A stretch of DNA of 64,000 nt, from the NCBI GenBank assembly GCA_023014335.1, contig JAECYW010000011.1, positions 1,550,001-1,614,000 on the forward strand, given 5' to 3'. Source of the stretch: Galerina marginata. Lineage: Eukaryota; Basidiomycota; Agaricomycetes; Agaricales; Galerinaceae. The notes beneath the pieces were generated by a model, which was not told the DNA's origin, did not search any database, and saw nothing but the letters and a program-made list of their open reading frames with translations. Positions 35,241-47,614 of the stretch are shown in pieces; the first letter of the stretch is position 1, and every line of letters starts with the position of its first letter. A program made the position numbers and the translations under genes.

Positions 35241-38200
35241 TTACAACTGCTTTTTACGAGGACCACCGATAGCTTCCTCGTCTTCGTCATCGCGCACAAC
35301 CCGCTTCTTGACTACCCGCTACGAATTATGGGTAAGTAATCATGCCATAGTAAGCGACGAAGCACCGACCTTCTTCGCTGGTTTTTCATTCTCCTCTTCC
35401 TCACTCAACACGGGCTGCTCCTCGTCCCCTTGCTCACTTGCAACTTTCTTTAGCTTGCCCCGTCGTTTCTTCTGGACTTTAGGCTCTGCTTCGTCTCCGC
35501 TCATTGCATCAACTTTAGCTTTCTTCGGTTTCTTCGGCTTGCGTTCGCGCTCTTCGTCACTTTCCATCCGAGCTTCCCGGGTCCATTCTAGGGCTTGTTC
35601 TCTTGCCAATCGCCGCTCCTCGGCAAGTTTTTCTCCTTCTAGGCGCAGTTCTTCAAGTCGTACTCGCTTTGCGAACATGAGCACTTCTAAAACGAATCCT
35701 AAATGCACAAGCATATACGCACCTCCGAAGCGTCCTGGCGTTCCTTGTCTTCTTGACGTTTCTGTCTCGCTGTATCAAGTCTTGACTGCGTTTCTGCTTC
35801 AAATTGTCTTTGGTTTGCAAGGTGCTCTTCGGCTTTTCGAAGCATTCCATCGCCAGTACTTTCTCCGGTTATCAGCGATATCGCGGTCATACGGGACGAC
35901 AGAAGATTTGTCTGCTGCCAAGGACGCGAAGAGCCTATTGATGGCAAGTTAGCTTCTTGTTTACAATCTGGAGAAGACTCTAGGCTCACTTCTGAGCATG
36001 TGTAGCGGAATCGATAACTTTCTGCAAGTCTTTCAGGGTACGCTTGGCAACATTTACGGAGAACAGCAATTCAGCTGATTTTTGCTGAATCATGGCAATA
36101 TTATAAATAATGGCCTTGTCGTTGGGGTGCGTATGCAGAGCCTGGTGAAGTGTAAGCAGTTTCATGACAGACGGCAAGCAGTCAAATTACTTGCCGCTTG
36201 TGCGTATTTAAGGGCGTTTTTCATAGCCGAGAATGACTGATCTTTCATGGCTTTGGCATACCAAGATCTACACAAGCAAAGAAGGACAGACACATTATGT
36301 CCGCCATAGAACCTTGTAGAAGCAGTCTCGTACTGAGAAAGAATTGAATAATTGGTTGCAATGTACAGTTGGGAAGGAGCTCACGCTTTCAATAGCCCGA
36401 TCAAATTCATCTCGGGCATAATAACAGTGACCAATGTTGAAATAGACACTCCCGTCGTTGATGGATTCTCTGACCTTAGCAAAAATATCCAAGGCCTCCC
36501 GTGCATTTTGCAATCGTTTTTGTGACTCTTCTAAACCCGACAAACGAGCAAATGCTCCACCCATCGTGCCGAGGGCGTCTTCAGCGGTTATAATTGCGAG
36601 CCCTTGGGCCGCGAAAGCACACATGGGATCCAGTTGTAGTGCTTTCTCATAGAACTCGGCGGCTCGCTGGAAGCCTCTCTTCCTCTCTTCGACGCCTTTC
36701 GTGCTAGTTTCTCGGCTTTCTCTTGCCTGGTGATAATGGATCCAGGCGGCAGAGCATAATGAATAGACGTCATGTTTGTCGTGATCTTTGAGAGTGGCAA
36801 AAACAAATTCCTTTGCAACCTTGTGAGAATTGCTGTGGATCAGGAAATATGTATAAAATGCCCGCAGATTAAGGTTACTGCTTTGAGAAGCTAGTGCCTG
36901 TTTCAAAAGATCGTGAGCGTCATTTGCACGGCTAAGGTTCGTGAGCATTTGTGCTTGTCGGATTTTCGCTGTAACAGGGGCAAAATTGAGTAATTTGTTA
37001 AATAGTTAATTTTCCTTAGCGCACCATCAATGTATTCAGGATGCCGGGAAAGGAGTTTATCATAGGCATCTTTAGCCGAAATTTCCTCGCCTTCGTCCTC
37101 ATATACCCGTGCCAAGTTGTAGAGGACTGTCGTTGAAAGTCCTTCGGCAATGTCAGAGCTGAGAGTGGTAGCGCTTGTGAGGGCATTTTCGTACATGGAT
37201 TGGGCTTCAACTAAGTTGCCTTCCAGATGGTGTAGGACCCCAATATTGTTGATTAGACGAGGGTCGGTTTTGCCTGATGCTTGGCTGATTCTGAGAGCTT
37301 CTTTCAAAGCTTTGCCCATACGTTCCAGACTATCTCCTTGCCATAAACGCGCAATCTCAGCATGCATCTCGATATCTTCGGCGATACCACTTGACGTTTT
37401 ACTCGAGCCCTGGCCATTTGCCCGAGCGTCTTCGAGCTCTAAAGACTTGCTGACACGGTCGAATAGATCCCTTGCACGAATCTTCTCCTGAGCGAAATCC
37501 GAGCTGGAGACTCCTGGACGCGGGTACGCCCTGAGTGACGCAAGCATGACAGTGGCTTCAAGCGAACGTTGGGGATTTGGAGGTTGAATTAAGGTGTCCA
37601 GGGTATGAATAGCTGCAGCCATTTCGTCTGACATCGCCAGTTTGGTAAGACAATTTTTGGATAATATGTTTTCAATTGACACACCATTCAACATTTGCAT
37701 CTGCGCCATTCCGACTGCTCCAGCCACATGCTTCGGTTGTCCCTTCAACAGCAGCATTATAGAACTTAGTCGCTTGAGCAATGGCTCCACTCGCGTGTGA
37801 AACTCGACCCTGCGCGTAGGTAACCTTCTGTGAGAATCGTAAGCGTGTCAGCAAATTGGATGGTTCGCTCCGCAAGTTTCAAAGCCTGCATAAATCGGTA
37901 AATTCAAAGAATCCATAGAACGCCATGGAAGGCATACCCGAGAATGGTTTCCCTTCCGTAAAAACAATTCGCACAAAGCATTTGCAGTGGCGGCACTCCG
38001 GTTGTTTGCTTGAAAGGCTTTCTCTATCAGTTTCGTGCCGGCCAAAAATGACTGTGCTTTTTCATCCTCTGTAAGGTGTTCACCTTTGCTGGCGTTGATC
38101 GATTCTAGGCCAAGAAGCAATTGTGCAGACCACTCCGATGGGTTCTGTTACCAAATTTTGAGTAATTTTAAAAAATGTAGCATGAGACGAGCCTACCACT

Positions 38201-39130
38201 TCCAAACTTCTTTGCCAGGCCGCCTTTGCTTTAGCTTTATGATCCATAGCCCAAAGACAAAGGCCGATACCGATTCGGGGGTCAGGAACACAGTTGGGGT
38301 TGTATCTGAGGACGTCTTGGAAGAGTCGCAGTGCATCTTTGTAATTACGACGAGCATATAGAATTCGTGCCTAGTTTAATGAGTTGATGAACCACCGACT
38401 GTAAGCCAACACACCTTTCCAAGGAGGGCAACTAAGTTTGTTGGTTTCTCAGGCCAACACACCGTCGAAGGATCGCATGGCATCATCCATCGACCTCGTT
38501 GCAAGTTGCTGATGCCTACATAAGTGTAAATAAGGAGTTTTCTCTGATTATTATGCGCCTCACCTCGAGTAAGGAAAGCTAGAGTTCCACTGACTCCTTC
38601 ACCAAATTCAGCTCCAACTCGCTCGCCAGTATTCAAATATTGAGCTGCATCACGGTAGTAATCCTCCTTGGATTTCTCAGACGTCATAATATCCTGCTCT
38701 GTGCACAATTCTCATTGAAAATCAACGACCAAGAGGTGGATTACTTACTGGCATCCTGAAGAATCAATTTCGGTGCTTTGCGGGCATACGCGATTTGAAG
38801 ATTAGCAAGAAGAGAGTATATAGGTCCCAAGGCGGCTGCAGAGTCATTGGCTTGGAAAGCTGGTAGGGTTGGTCAGAAACAATCGAAGTTCTGAGACGAC
38901 AACATACATTCTATGGCAGTCGAAGCGATTCTCTCTGCCGCTTCCAGATGGCCTCGCCTCCAATATTCGCCAGCGAGTTTCGTCCAGACGTAAATAGTGC
39001 ATTGCCCGTCTTTCAAAAGGTCTAACACATCATCCGGGTTTGGATCGAGATTGTCGAGGTCGATGGTGATAACTTCTTGTCCTCCGAGCTCAATGTCGAC
39101 TGAGCGCCCGGGAAGAGATATATCGTCCAT
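35241..39130 (-). CDS. CTR9: Paf1 complex subunit CTR9 (TPR protein)
   Basis: Starts at 39130 with MDDISLPGRSVDIELGGQEV, then DPNPDDVLDLLKDGQCTIYV, the characteristic CTR9 opening. Many TPR helices follow: YWRRGHLEAAERIASTAIE, EALRISQASGKTDPRLINNI, GVLHHLEGNLVEAQSMYENA, TTVLYNLARVYEDEGE, AAEFYEKALQLDPMCAFAAQ, GLAIITAEDALG and VYFNIGHCYYARDEFDRAIE. The C-terminus is lysine/glutamate-rich (ERKPKKPKKAKVDAMSGDEA) and ends GGPRKKQL. CTR9 scaffolds the Paf1 complex during RNA polymerase II elongation. About a dozen introns are needed. One extra base in the CCC at 37741-37743 (minus strand GAAGGGACA) breaks the frame between FYNAAVEG and QPKHVAGAVG. Otherwise it appears full length. Confidence 0.93.
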
Positions 39131-40345
39131 TTTGACCTTCGAATTCCTTGGGCTCTAGCCAGATAGAAAGAGGTCGTATTCTGCCTGCTTCTCCGCGCAA
39201 AGCCTAGTTATCTCAAGCGAGGTATTCGGGAATCGGGACACAGACCTTCCCGTCGGCGTTGAAGAGTTTAAAATTCCAGAGCTCAGCAAGTCGAGGCACA
39301 GCTGCACGTGCCCGTACAACGCGCTATTTGCGCTTACTTGGTCCCCAACTTCCAGATTTGCGCGGACGACACACTGCCCTTCTCAAGTTGACTGCCTTTT
39401 GATTCATGTCGTAAGTGTCTCATAGGTGAAGTTTGAACGGCTGGCGACTTGAGAACCTTCTTTAGTAAAAAGAAATCTCCAGGCAGCTCTTGATCCCCTC
39501 ACCGTGACATATGGAAAAGCAGAATTGCAAGAGGCAGTCTTTTTTTACCAGCGCCACCAAACTCAACGCCGAGTTGACGGTATTTGACTGCAGCTCTGTT
39601 AACTTTACACATGGGCAGTTCTCAAAAACGAACAAACTTGATCTGGACCCAACAACGAGGCTTGAGAAGATCCATCCAAGTTTGTCTTCAAGTTACCCAT
39701 CAACATCTACATCTTGGGCGGTGTACAACCAATAGGTCCCACGTTTTGAATAACCTCCGCCGCTATGGGTAGCGTCATTCTCAATTCTCACAAAAAGAGA
39801 GTTCCCCCGGGTCAGTCAGAGTTTTTCTGTCAAGATAACCTGCAGTGCTTCGAAGCATGGGAAAGGCGTGCTCGAGGTGAGATTGCTGTCCTAGGGACGG
39901 GTTATCATATGTTATATCGTCCAGCAGCTTTCCTGGCCCAAATTCGTCCGTTGAATTTTGATTTTTTTCTTTTGCCGTGTGCATTCTGATACATATAATA
40001 CGGGCAGATGGGGTCGACAGCTTCTCTTCGGTAAAGCGATACATGTGTACGTTTTCTTACATTCGTAAACCGGTAACGGGTTTGCATCAAATTCGAAGGG
40101 ACATCCCAGGCATGCTAATCCTCGCGGATAGTTCACAGGCTCCCTTACGATCCAAGATACCCGGTAGTTATTGCTGAATCGGTCTCTGAGAACATAACGT
40201 ACGCACTGTATCTTTTATTGAGAATTGGCTTCAACTCTGGCTGCGCTTCTAGTCTCTTGTCACACCTAGTCTTTCACTCCTTTATATCAGTTCGTTTGCC
40301 ACTGCGGCCCTTTCAGTTACTCAGGCCTACCTTGGTGTCAAAACG
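39131..40345. other. Intergenic region, 1.2 kb
   Basis: Upstream region of CTR9 (-) and of the DUF6533-type gene (+). Frames of 60-90 codons occur on both strands without a recognisable pattern. The 5' end of the DUF6533-type gene may extend into this stretch. Confidence 0.4.
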
Positions 40346-41652
40346 ATGCAAGACCTTGTCGTGCCAGGTGGACAAGGTTTGTCAATGCTGTCGTAAACTT
40401 AGCAAGAGATACTGAAGTTTGAAATAGTCGCATCCTTGGCTTTTCTTGTTTATGATATATGTATTACCTTTGACGATGAGGTCAACACCATCTGGTCGTA
40501 GGTTCTTCACCTTATACTTTGAAATGATAATTGATAATGCTTTGCTTTGTAGAAAACCACGTACCTCTTGGATTAAATGGCAATTTTTGTTCACTCGCTA
40601 TTTTGCTTTAGCGGCTCAAATGTATGTTTGCATTGGTTTACCCTAAGGTCATTGCTTGATTCTCGACAGAGCCAACCGAACGATTGAAAATGCTGTCTCA
40701 ACTCGCGTGTTACTCGTAACAGACGCTCTCAAGAATTGGTACACGTGCCAAGTTATCATAGGATGCATCTTGATGACTGCCGTTGAGGTTGTGCTGATGG
40801 CGCGAGGTCAGTTTTGACTTTCATGTTAGAATGCCTCAACTGACTAGCCACAGTGTATGCATTGTACAAAAAGAATATACGAATCAGATTGCTCTTCACA
40901 GTGATGATCCTCGGGGAGATTACGACAGTTGTTGTGGGCATCATGATGAACAGACCGGGAAACAATTTTCGAGCAGTCTAGCATTCTTTTAACAAGCCCA
41001 AACTCCTACACATATTTTGGGTGCGTAATTTCAGAACTTCTGACGGGATATAAGAAGTCATGGCCGACGGTTTGACAGGATTAGTGCAATAGTATCCCAG
41101 ATAACAATTATTGGGTTAACCCTTATTAAATACAAAGTCGCCGTGAAAGGAGGGTGGGACAAAATACCTATCATGCTAATCATGGTTAGAGACGGAACTG
41201 TTGCTTTTTTTATCTTACTTGGTGCGCCAGGATCTCCTCCATTATATATTCATACTGATTTTCATGCAGTTGTGACGACATTGACCGTCGTGGCTACCAG
41301 TATGCAGGCTGAATACGCGCCACTTGGGAACTCGTAAGTCTAAGTCTGGCGTCCTTAGTGATGTATGCCTAATTATTGAGACTTACATAGGTGGTTCCTC
41401 TCAATCGTCGCATGTTCAGTGAGTTAAATTGCCTCTTGGGCCTGCTTTCTTATTGATGACGAGCCATATGCGTAGGGCTGCCGATTAATTCTTAATATGC
41501 AAAATGCCCCAATGCAATCAGTGCCTTCTTCTACGACCGACGAGCCCACAGTGGTGTTGACTACAGTATTGTGCAATAGCTTTGAAGAGTCTTGTGCCCA
41601 TGGCTACCTGGATCGTTCTTGCTCCTGCTCTCCTGGGCCTAAATATAATTAA
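40346..41652 (+). CDS. DUF6533-type integral membrane protein
   Basis: The first secure exon starts near 40403 (ILKFEIVASLAFLVYDICIT, then FDDEVNTIW). Intron 40492-40551 leads to KPRTSWIKWQFLFTRYFALA, then NAVSTRVLLVTDALKNWYTC and IIGCILMTAVEVVLMARVYA, YKKNIRIRLLFTVMILGEIT, SQITIIGLTLIKYKVAVKGG, VRDGTVAFFILL, AEYAPLGNSWFLSIVACS and GCRLILNMQNAP. This helix order, with the aspartate/glutamate after helix 1 and the GCRLILNM end, is the basidiomycete DUF6533 family. The family has about seven helices and is of unknown function, possibly receptor-like. The start is uncertain: ATG 40346 is the nearest candidate, but its splice phase is not settled. The exon after about 40980 is also uncertain. The stop codon TAA is at 41650-41652. 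Confidence 0.7.
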
Positions 41653-42225
41653 TGACAGGCTGATAATTTCAGGCATAGTAATCAGTGACCCTACTCATGT
41701 ATCGATAGATTTTATACTATATACCACTATTAGTTCGTTGACATAATTTGCCATGTCCTTGCCTTGTCCTTGAGAAACGAGGATAGTCCTCAAAGAGTGC
41801 GGATGGGTCTTCACTATTTAAACTAAATCTTTGATTTTTCAAAGCTGCATATTTTCATCGGCCTAAAATTCCTGAAACCAAGCCATGGAACAATGGATGT
41901 CTGACTGTAGTAGTAGAACCGTTCACGGATAGTTGAGTGAGGAGAAAAAGAAATTGAGTTAGGTTGCGTGGGAAAGTTATCCCTCACCAATTCGGCAAAC
42001 TTTGTAGACGACCGCCGCAACCTCCAAATCCACAAAATCGACCGTGCCCGTCGTTCAAACCGTTCTCAAGCCTCAAGCAGCTTCACGGTACGTCTAAATT
42101 ATGGTCTATACATCATTGGGAGCAAGAACGAATGAATTCTCGCTCGTAATGGGATGGATGCGACTTCCTTATTTTGGATGTAATCCAAAGCTCAATCTAT
42201 CTCTTGCCTCAGGTTCTACCACAAT
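41653..42225. other. Upstream region of uS2 with a 5'-leader intron
   Basis: 573 bases between the DUF6533-type stop and the uS2 start. It includes a leader intron (GTACGT at 42088, CAG ending at 42212), preceded by a C-rich likely leader exon (about 41990-42087). Strongly expressed ribosomal-protein genes often have such an intron. Confidence 0.55.
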
Positions 42226-43221
42226 ATGGCATCGAAACTACCATCCGTCTTGAGTGCGACCGAGGAGGAGATCCAGCTGCTTCTGGCTGCCCAATGCCAT
42301 ATTGGCACAAAAAACTGCGATAAGCAAATGGAGCCATACGTCTGGAAGAGACGTGCTGATGGTGCGTCGACTATCATTTGAATCCATTGATTTTCTGATA
42401 ATTTTAAAAAGGTATCCACATTTTGAACATCGGAAAGACCTGGGAAAAGCTCGTTCTCGCTGCCCGTATCATCGCTGCCGTCGAAAACCCCAACGACGTC
42501 TGTGTGATTTCTGCCCGCCCCTACGGTCACCGTGCCGTCCTCAAATACGCCGCCAACACTGGTGCACAGGCCATTGCTGGACGATTCACCCCCGGTTCTT
42601 TTACCAATTACATCACACGTTCGTTCAAGGAGCCGCGTCTGATCATCGTCACCGACCCACGTGTGGACCACCAAGCCATCCGTGAAGCCTCATATGTCAA
42701 CATCCCTGTTATCGCTCTCTGCGATACCGATGCGCCCCTCAAATTCGTTGATGTTGCCATTCCCACGAACAACAAGACAAGGCACTCGATTGGTCTGATC
42801 TGGTGGCTGCTTGCCCGCGAGGTCCTGCGCCTCCGCGGCACAATCCCCAGGACCAGCGACGGGTGGAATGTCATGGTCGACATGTTCTTCTATAGGGATC
42901 CTGAGGAGGTTGAGAAGCAACAGCAAGAAGAAGCCCAGGCCAAGCTTGCTGCTCAGCAAGGTGCCGAAGTCGAGGCCCCTGCTGGTTTGTCCGAGTGGGA
43001 TGTTACAAGTGGACCCCAGGGAGGAATCAACCCTGCTTTGGCTGCTGGTCAGTCACAACGAATCGCCCTTCTACTCTTTATATATTCACGGTTATTCCGT
43101 AGGTACTCTGGACTGGTCTGCAGACCCTCAACCCGGAAACACCGACTGGTCTGCCGAGCCCGCTACTGGGGGTTGGGGTGCGGAGGCCCCTGTCACCAGT
43201 GGCACCGCTGGTTGGGATTAG
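42226..43221 (+). CDS. RPS0: Small ribosomal subunit protein uS2 (RPS0/RPSA)
   Basis: ATG 42226 begins [20 protein letters not shown]. The usual uS2 blocks follow: [98 protein letters not shown] and [20 protein letters not shown]. The acidic C-terminus with [20 protein letters not shown] is also typical. Introns lie at about 42361-42412 and 43047-43101, and all exons join in frame. The protein is a 40S subunit component needed for late maturation of 18S rRNA and for binding uS5 and eS21. It has a leader intron upstream (42088-42212). The stop codon TAG is at 43219-43221. Confidence 0.96.
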
Positions 43222-43360
43222 GTTCATATGTCTTATACTGTCACCTATGTACCTCTTGGGCGCTTAGCCGGGCTTTCGTGCTTAGTTATGTTCCTCTCTA
43301 CGCCCATATGTCACAAAAAGAATATGATATTCATGACTTTTCTCTTTTCTCAACAATAAT

Positions 43361-44871
43361 TTATATTTTGCAAACAACTAATTGGGAAGCCGCGATACCT
43401 TCAGAGAAATGTGTTAGCAACTAGATTGACAAAATTGGAGATACCTTACCATGCATAAATAACCTCTTTCTCTTTGAATCATAGGCTGTTGTGGTAATTC
43501 CATGTCATGAGGGAACCATCGTCTGCGAAAACCTGCATTATGATTGAGCAACGGTTCGCCTTCTTTAGATCGAAATATGTACCGTTTCAACCTTGTATTT
43601 TTCTCCGTAGAAAGCATTTACGCCTGTGTTAATGGAGATCCTGTACGCGGCTGAAGGGGATGACAACTCGGGGTGGGCTATGTGATTTAGTGCCATTAGT
43701 GCCTTTGGAAGAGCTACCCTCGCTCACTCATAAGTCTTTCTCATAGAATACGTGGAAATGGATGGATAGGCGCACCTGCAGCCCAAAGTTGGCCATCAGC
43801 GTCCACGGATAGATTATCAATTGCGCAATCTGTCGAAAGGTCGACCATTCATATGAAGGATAGCAATATTAGGAAATTCGGAAATTCACCAGTTGCAATG
43901 GACTCAGTTAATACGAGTGTATTGTCCGTTTGCCTTTCCAAAACAATGACTCCGCCATAAATCGAATTCGCCACGTACACGGTGCCGTTGGGAGCACTGG
44001 CTATACCGTTGCTAGCATGTGTGTTTGGGAGGGCGTATTTGCAGCCTTCAGCGATGTGGCAGTAGACCACAGACGTGCTTTTACTGCCGAGAAGAGAAAA
44101 GTACCTGGACTAAACATGGATGTCTCAATTGACTACGAATGCCTGAGTGATGAAAATGCTCACCAAACCGACTCGGCTACCATGGTCGTTAGTGAAATGA
44201 AAGCTAGTGCCATCTGCGGATCCGATAACATCATTTGGAGCTATGATGGTGGGGTCTTCAATTGTCTTTATGTGTTCCAGAGTTTTGCCGCCAACTTTTG
44301 TCTTGAAGATCTCGATGGAGGAGTCGGCGCCTACATCTTTAGCGCGAACGCCACCAAGTGGGACGCGATGGTTCACGAGGTAAATGAAGAGAACGGTGGG
44401 ATCTGTGCTTGAGGGCACGACGTCCATTCCGTGGGACGAGAATCCACGTCCATTATTGAAGTCCGGCATGGTTAGGCGGGTAATGCGCGACGTCGCGGGG
44501 TCGTAGGTCGCGACATAATCCTCTGTAGAGGCCCCGGTCTCATTTAGCTGGTTGGTAGCTGGAACCCAGTGCGCTCGGCTCGAAGGCGTGGAACATGCTA
44601 GGTATATCACACCAGTTGGTTGGTGTAGAACGAGTTCTATGACGAGTGATAAATCAATAACCCCTGGAACAACCAGAAATATCTCTTACTCTCGCATGCC
44701 TTTAATTCGGGTACGGTTTTGCAATTCGTGTTTCCTGTCGGATTGATAACACGATCCGGGCTATAGCCAAAGGTAGCAAGCACAGGCTTGACATAGATTT
44801 GGATAGAACCCTCCGACGACAGCTAGCAGAACGACGAGCACGTTGAGCGCGATGCGGCTTCGTTGGCCCAT
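43361..44871 (-). CDS. Paraoxonase-like calcium-dependent esterase, copy A
   Basis: Starts at 44871 with a membrane or signal helix ([20 protein letters not shown]). Then come [112 protein letters not shown] and [20 protein letters not shown], matching the six-bladed propeller of the paraoxonase/arylesterase (PON) family. The ND and SNG blocks sit where PON calcium ligands lie. The C-terminal exons read [28 protein letters not shown] and [11 protein letters not shown]. Two single extra bases, in the CCC at 44809-44811 and near 43500-43505, interrupt the frame. PON-type enzymes hydrolyse lactones and esters; the substrate here is unknown. Paralogue of the next gene upstream. Confidence 0.8.
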
Positions 44872-45672
44872 TTTTTCCACGAATTGGTTGGATAGTTGGC
44901 TTGTTTCGTGGGTCGGGGAAAGAGGTTAACTGAGAACCACTGGGTACCTGTCATCATGGTGAGGTTCTTGAATTTCGTGAGATTTTTGCAATACATTTGA
45001 AGTTGATGAGCATGTGATGGACCGCGCCAATATGTTGTTGATGGTTACCTCCGTTGGGATGCATTGACGTCACTGATAAATGGACCTCTCATCGAGAACA
45101 AGGGTTTGGAAGTTGGGCAGGCTCTACCGCCTTCATTTCATCGGACGCCTGTTCAGCTTCAAGTTCGTTTTCTGTTCTATGAAAGTAGTCTCGGCGACGC
45201 AGGCAATAACTTCCTGAGATCCACTATGAGATTGCCCTGAGACTGAAAATATTAATGAATATCAGATGCCTGGTGGCTATTGGAACCAAACTTAGCCGGT
45301 GCACGCTAATAGCACGCTGAACAAACGAGCGCCTCGTGACTCATTGGGACATTGCACTCAGCGAGCCTAGATATTGCACCCTCGAAAATAATTAAAGTTT
45401 CTCCAATACCACTTCAAGTTGAACGTATAAGTAAATGGGCGCCTATCCCAGCTCATTCAAATATTTATGCCCCTATTCTTAGCGCCGTTGTATTACTTAT
45501 CTGAATCAAAATATGCAGTGAAATTATTCGTACTAATTAATTAGAGTGTCCAATCTCAGGCGACGGCGTTCTTGCAACTCCACTCCTTCGAAGGTCCTTT
45601 GAAAACGTCAGACAGTCGCTGGCCATTAGAACCGAATCGCAGCTTGATGGGAATGATAATGACAGGAATTTA
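44872..45672. other. Intergenic region between the tandem paraoxonase-like genes
   Basis: 800 bases holding the promoter of copy A and the 3' end of copy B, both on the minus strand. No further gene is seen. Confidence 0.5.
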
Positions 45673-47233
45673 TTACAGCTTGCATATTGTCAGATGAGAT
45701 GAAGCATGGCCTAGTACCAATTGAGCACGTTAGCTACTCGAAATGGGAAGAAAAGCCAAAAACACTTCATACCACTTAAGAACAGAAAGTTGCGTTGGGA
45801 GTCGTACACCACGGATGTGATTCCCGATGCCACGCTTCCATCATCCTCGAACATCTGCGCGTTTCAATCGGACATCAGTTAATACTACGATCTATCATAT
45901 GTGAGTTTTACACTAACCGTTTCGGCTTTGTATCTTGCTTTATGAGGCGTTGCAATACCCCCCGAGTTGACCGAGAAGCGAAGCGCGGTGGATGGAACGT
46001 GGATGGATGGATCCGAGAAGTGTTTCAAGACAAGCTTCAAGGTATCTGGGAATGCTAAAGGTATCAGTTAGATTAAAAAATTCTTCGGGTCGGTGACGCG
46101 GTTTATGGGAGATGGAAAAAGACACGGACCTGCGGCCCATACGAACCCCTCTGCGTCTGTGGAAAGATTGTCCATTCCTCGATCTGGATCGACGCGCATT
46201 TATGAGTCCAAGTTTAACTTTGAAATAAATTGCCGGTAAAGCGAACTTGCCAGCAGGTACAAAGTCAGTTGTTACAAGAGTGTTATCCCTTTGAATATCG
46301 AGTATGTTCAAGCCCCCTTTCAGGCAATTGGCCACATAGATCGTGCTATTCGGGCCCCTCGCGATCCCGTTGTTGCCGTGCATATTTTGGATGGCATATT
46401 TGCACCCAACCTCAACGTGGCAATACCCAACTGAGGATGTTGAGCGGCCGAAAAAATCCAAGACTCTCAACTAAAGCCAGTTCATTAGTCCGATTGAATA
46501 GGCTCCTCTTGGGTGTGTGGGGTGGAGCTTACCATGCCAAGTTTTTCGCCGTGATCGTTGGTGAAGTAAAAGCTTTTACCGTCGGCCGAGCCAACGACGT
46601 CGTTGGGAGTGTAGATGACTGGATCACGGACAGTCTTGATGTGAGTCAATGTTTTACCTCCTAACGTGGTTTTAAAGATCTCAATGACTGAGTCTGCGCC
46701 AACCTCTGTCGCTAGAAGATTGCCTGGCGGTGCGCGATGGTTCACCAAATACACGAAGAGTTCGGAAGGGTTAGAAGATGAGGATACAACGTCCATGCCA
46801 TGTAAAGAGAGTCCGCCTGTGCTTTCGAAACCACGTAATTCGAGTCGTGTTATCGCAGACGTAGTAGGGTCGTAAGTGGCCACATAGTCCTTGCGAGACG
46901 CGCCGGTTGAATTTAGGCGACCCAGCGCCGGTGTCCAGTGTACTCGGCTTGAGATAGTAGAGCACGCAAGATAGAGAACCCCAGTGGGCTGGTGGAGGAC
47001 AATTTCTAATGAAACATGGTGAGCAAAGCTTTCCAGAGGCGGAGAAAAATCGACTCACTCTCGCAAGCAGACAATTCGGATATTTTGTTGCATGATCTGT
47101 TGTTAATAGGTTGGAGTTGTCTGCCATAGCCGAGGATTACAAGTCGGGGCTTTACTACGAACACCCAAGAACCTCCAAAGAAGGCGATCAGAATTGCTAT
47201 AAAATTGATCACTGAGTTGGACTGGAGCTTCAT
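45673..47233 (-). CDS. Paraoxonase-like calcium-dependent esterase, copy B
   Basis: Starts at 47233 (MKLQSNSVINFIAILIAFFG); an in-frame ATG at 47269 would add MALPILSFLLFT. The N-terminal helix is followed by WVFVVKPRLVILGYGRQLQP, YLACSTISSRVHWTPALGRL, YDPTTSAITRLELRGFESTG, LSLHGMDVVSSSSNPSELFV, YTPNDVVGSADGKSFYFTND and HGNNGIARGPNSTIYVANCL. The end is FEDDGSVASGITSVVYDSQR, NFLFLSG and ASSHLTICKL. These are the same propeller blocks and intron positions as copy A, with the calcium-ligand-type ND and NNG motifs. All exons join in frame, so this copy appears intact. It is probably a membrane-anchored or secreted lactonase/esterase; the substrate is not predictable. Confidence 0.87.
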
Positions 47234-47614
47234 GGTGAAAAGGAGGAAGGAAAGAATAGGTAGGGCCATGAGCTTGCGTGCAGCATGTTTTTAAAGGGCA
47301 TGAAGCGGGGTATCTGCCATGAAACACTGTTGATGGTGTCATTTCAGAGGATAAAGTCAAGAGTCAAGTTAGTGGCTGGTCCTTTTTGGCGATCCAAAAG
47401 CCTAAATAGGACTCGGGCCGTGATCATCGCCTTATCTGCTAAGTAAAAATAAATAAAAATCTAAATTTACTATCGGCTGTGCATCGTGTGCTACTTGAAC
47501 GACACTTGACCTTGAAGCGAGATTTCATTCCCTTATATGCAACGCTGGCCGTCGCTCACCCGTTCGTCCTCTTCTAGAGAGATAACACCCTCCACAAGTA
47601 ACCAAACTATACCC

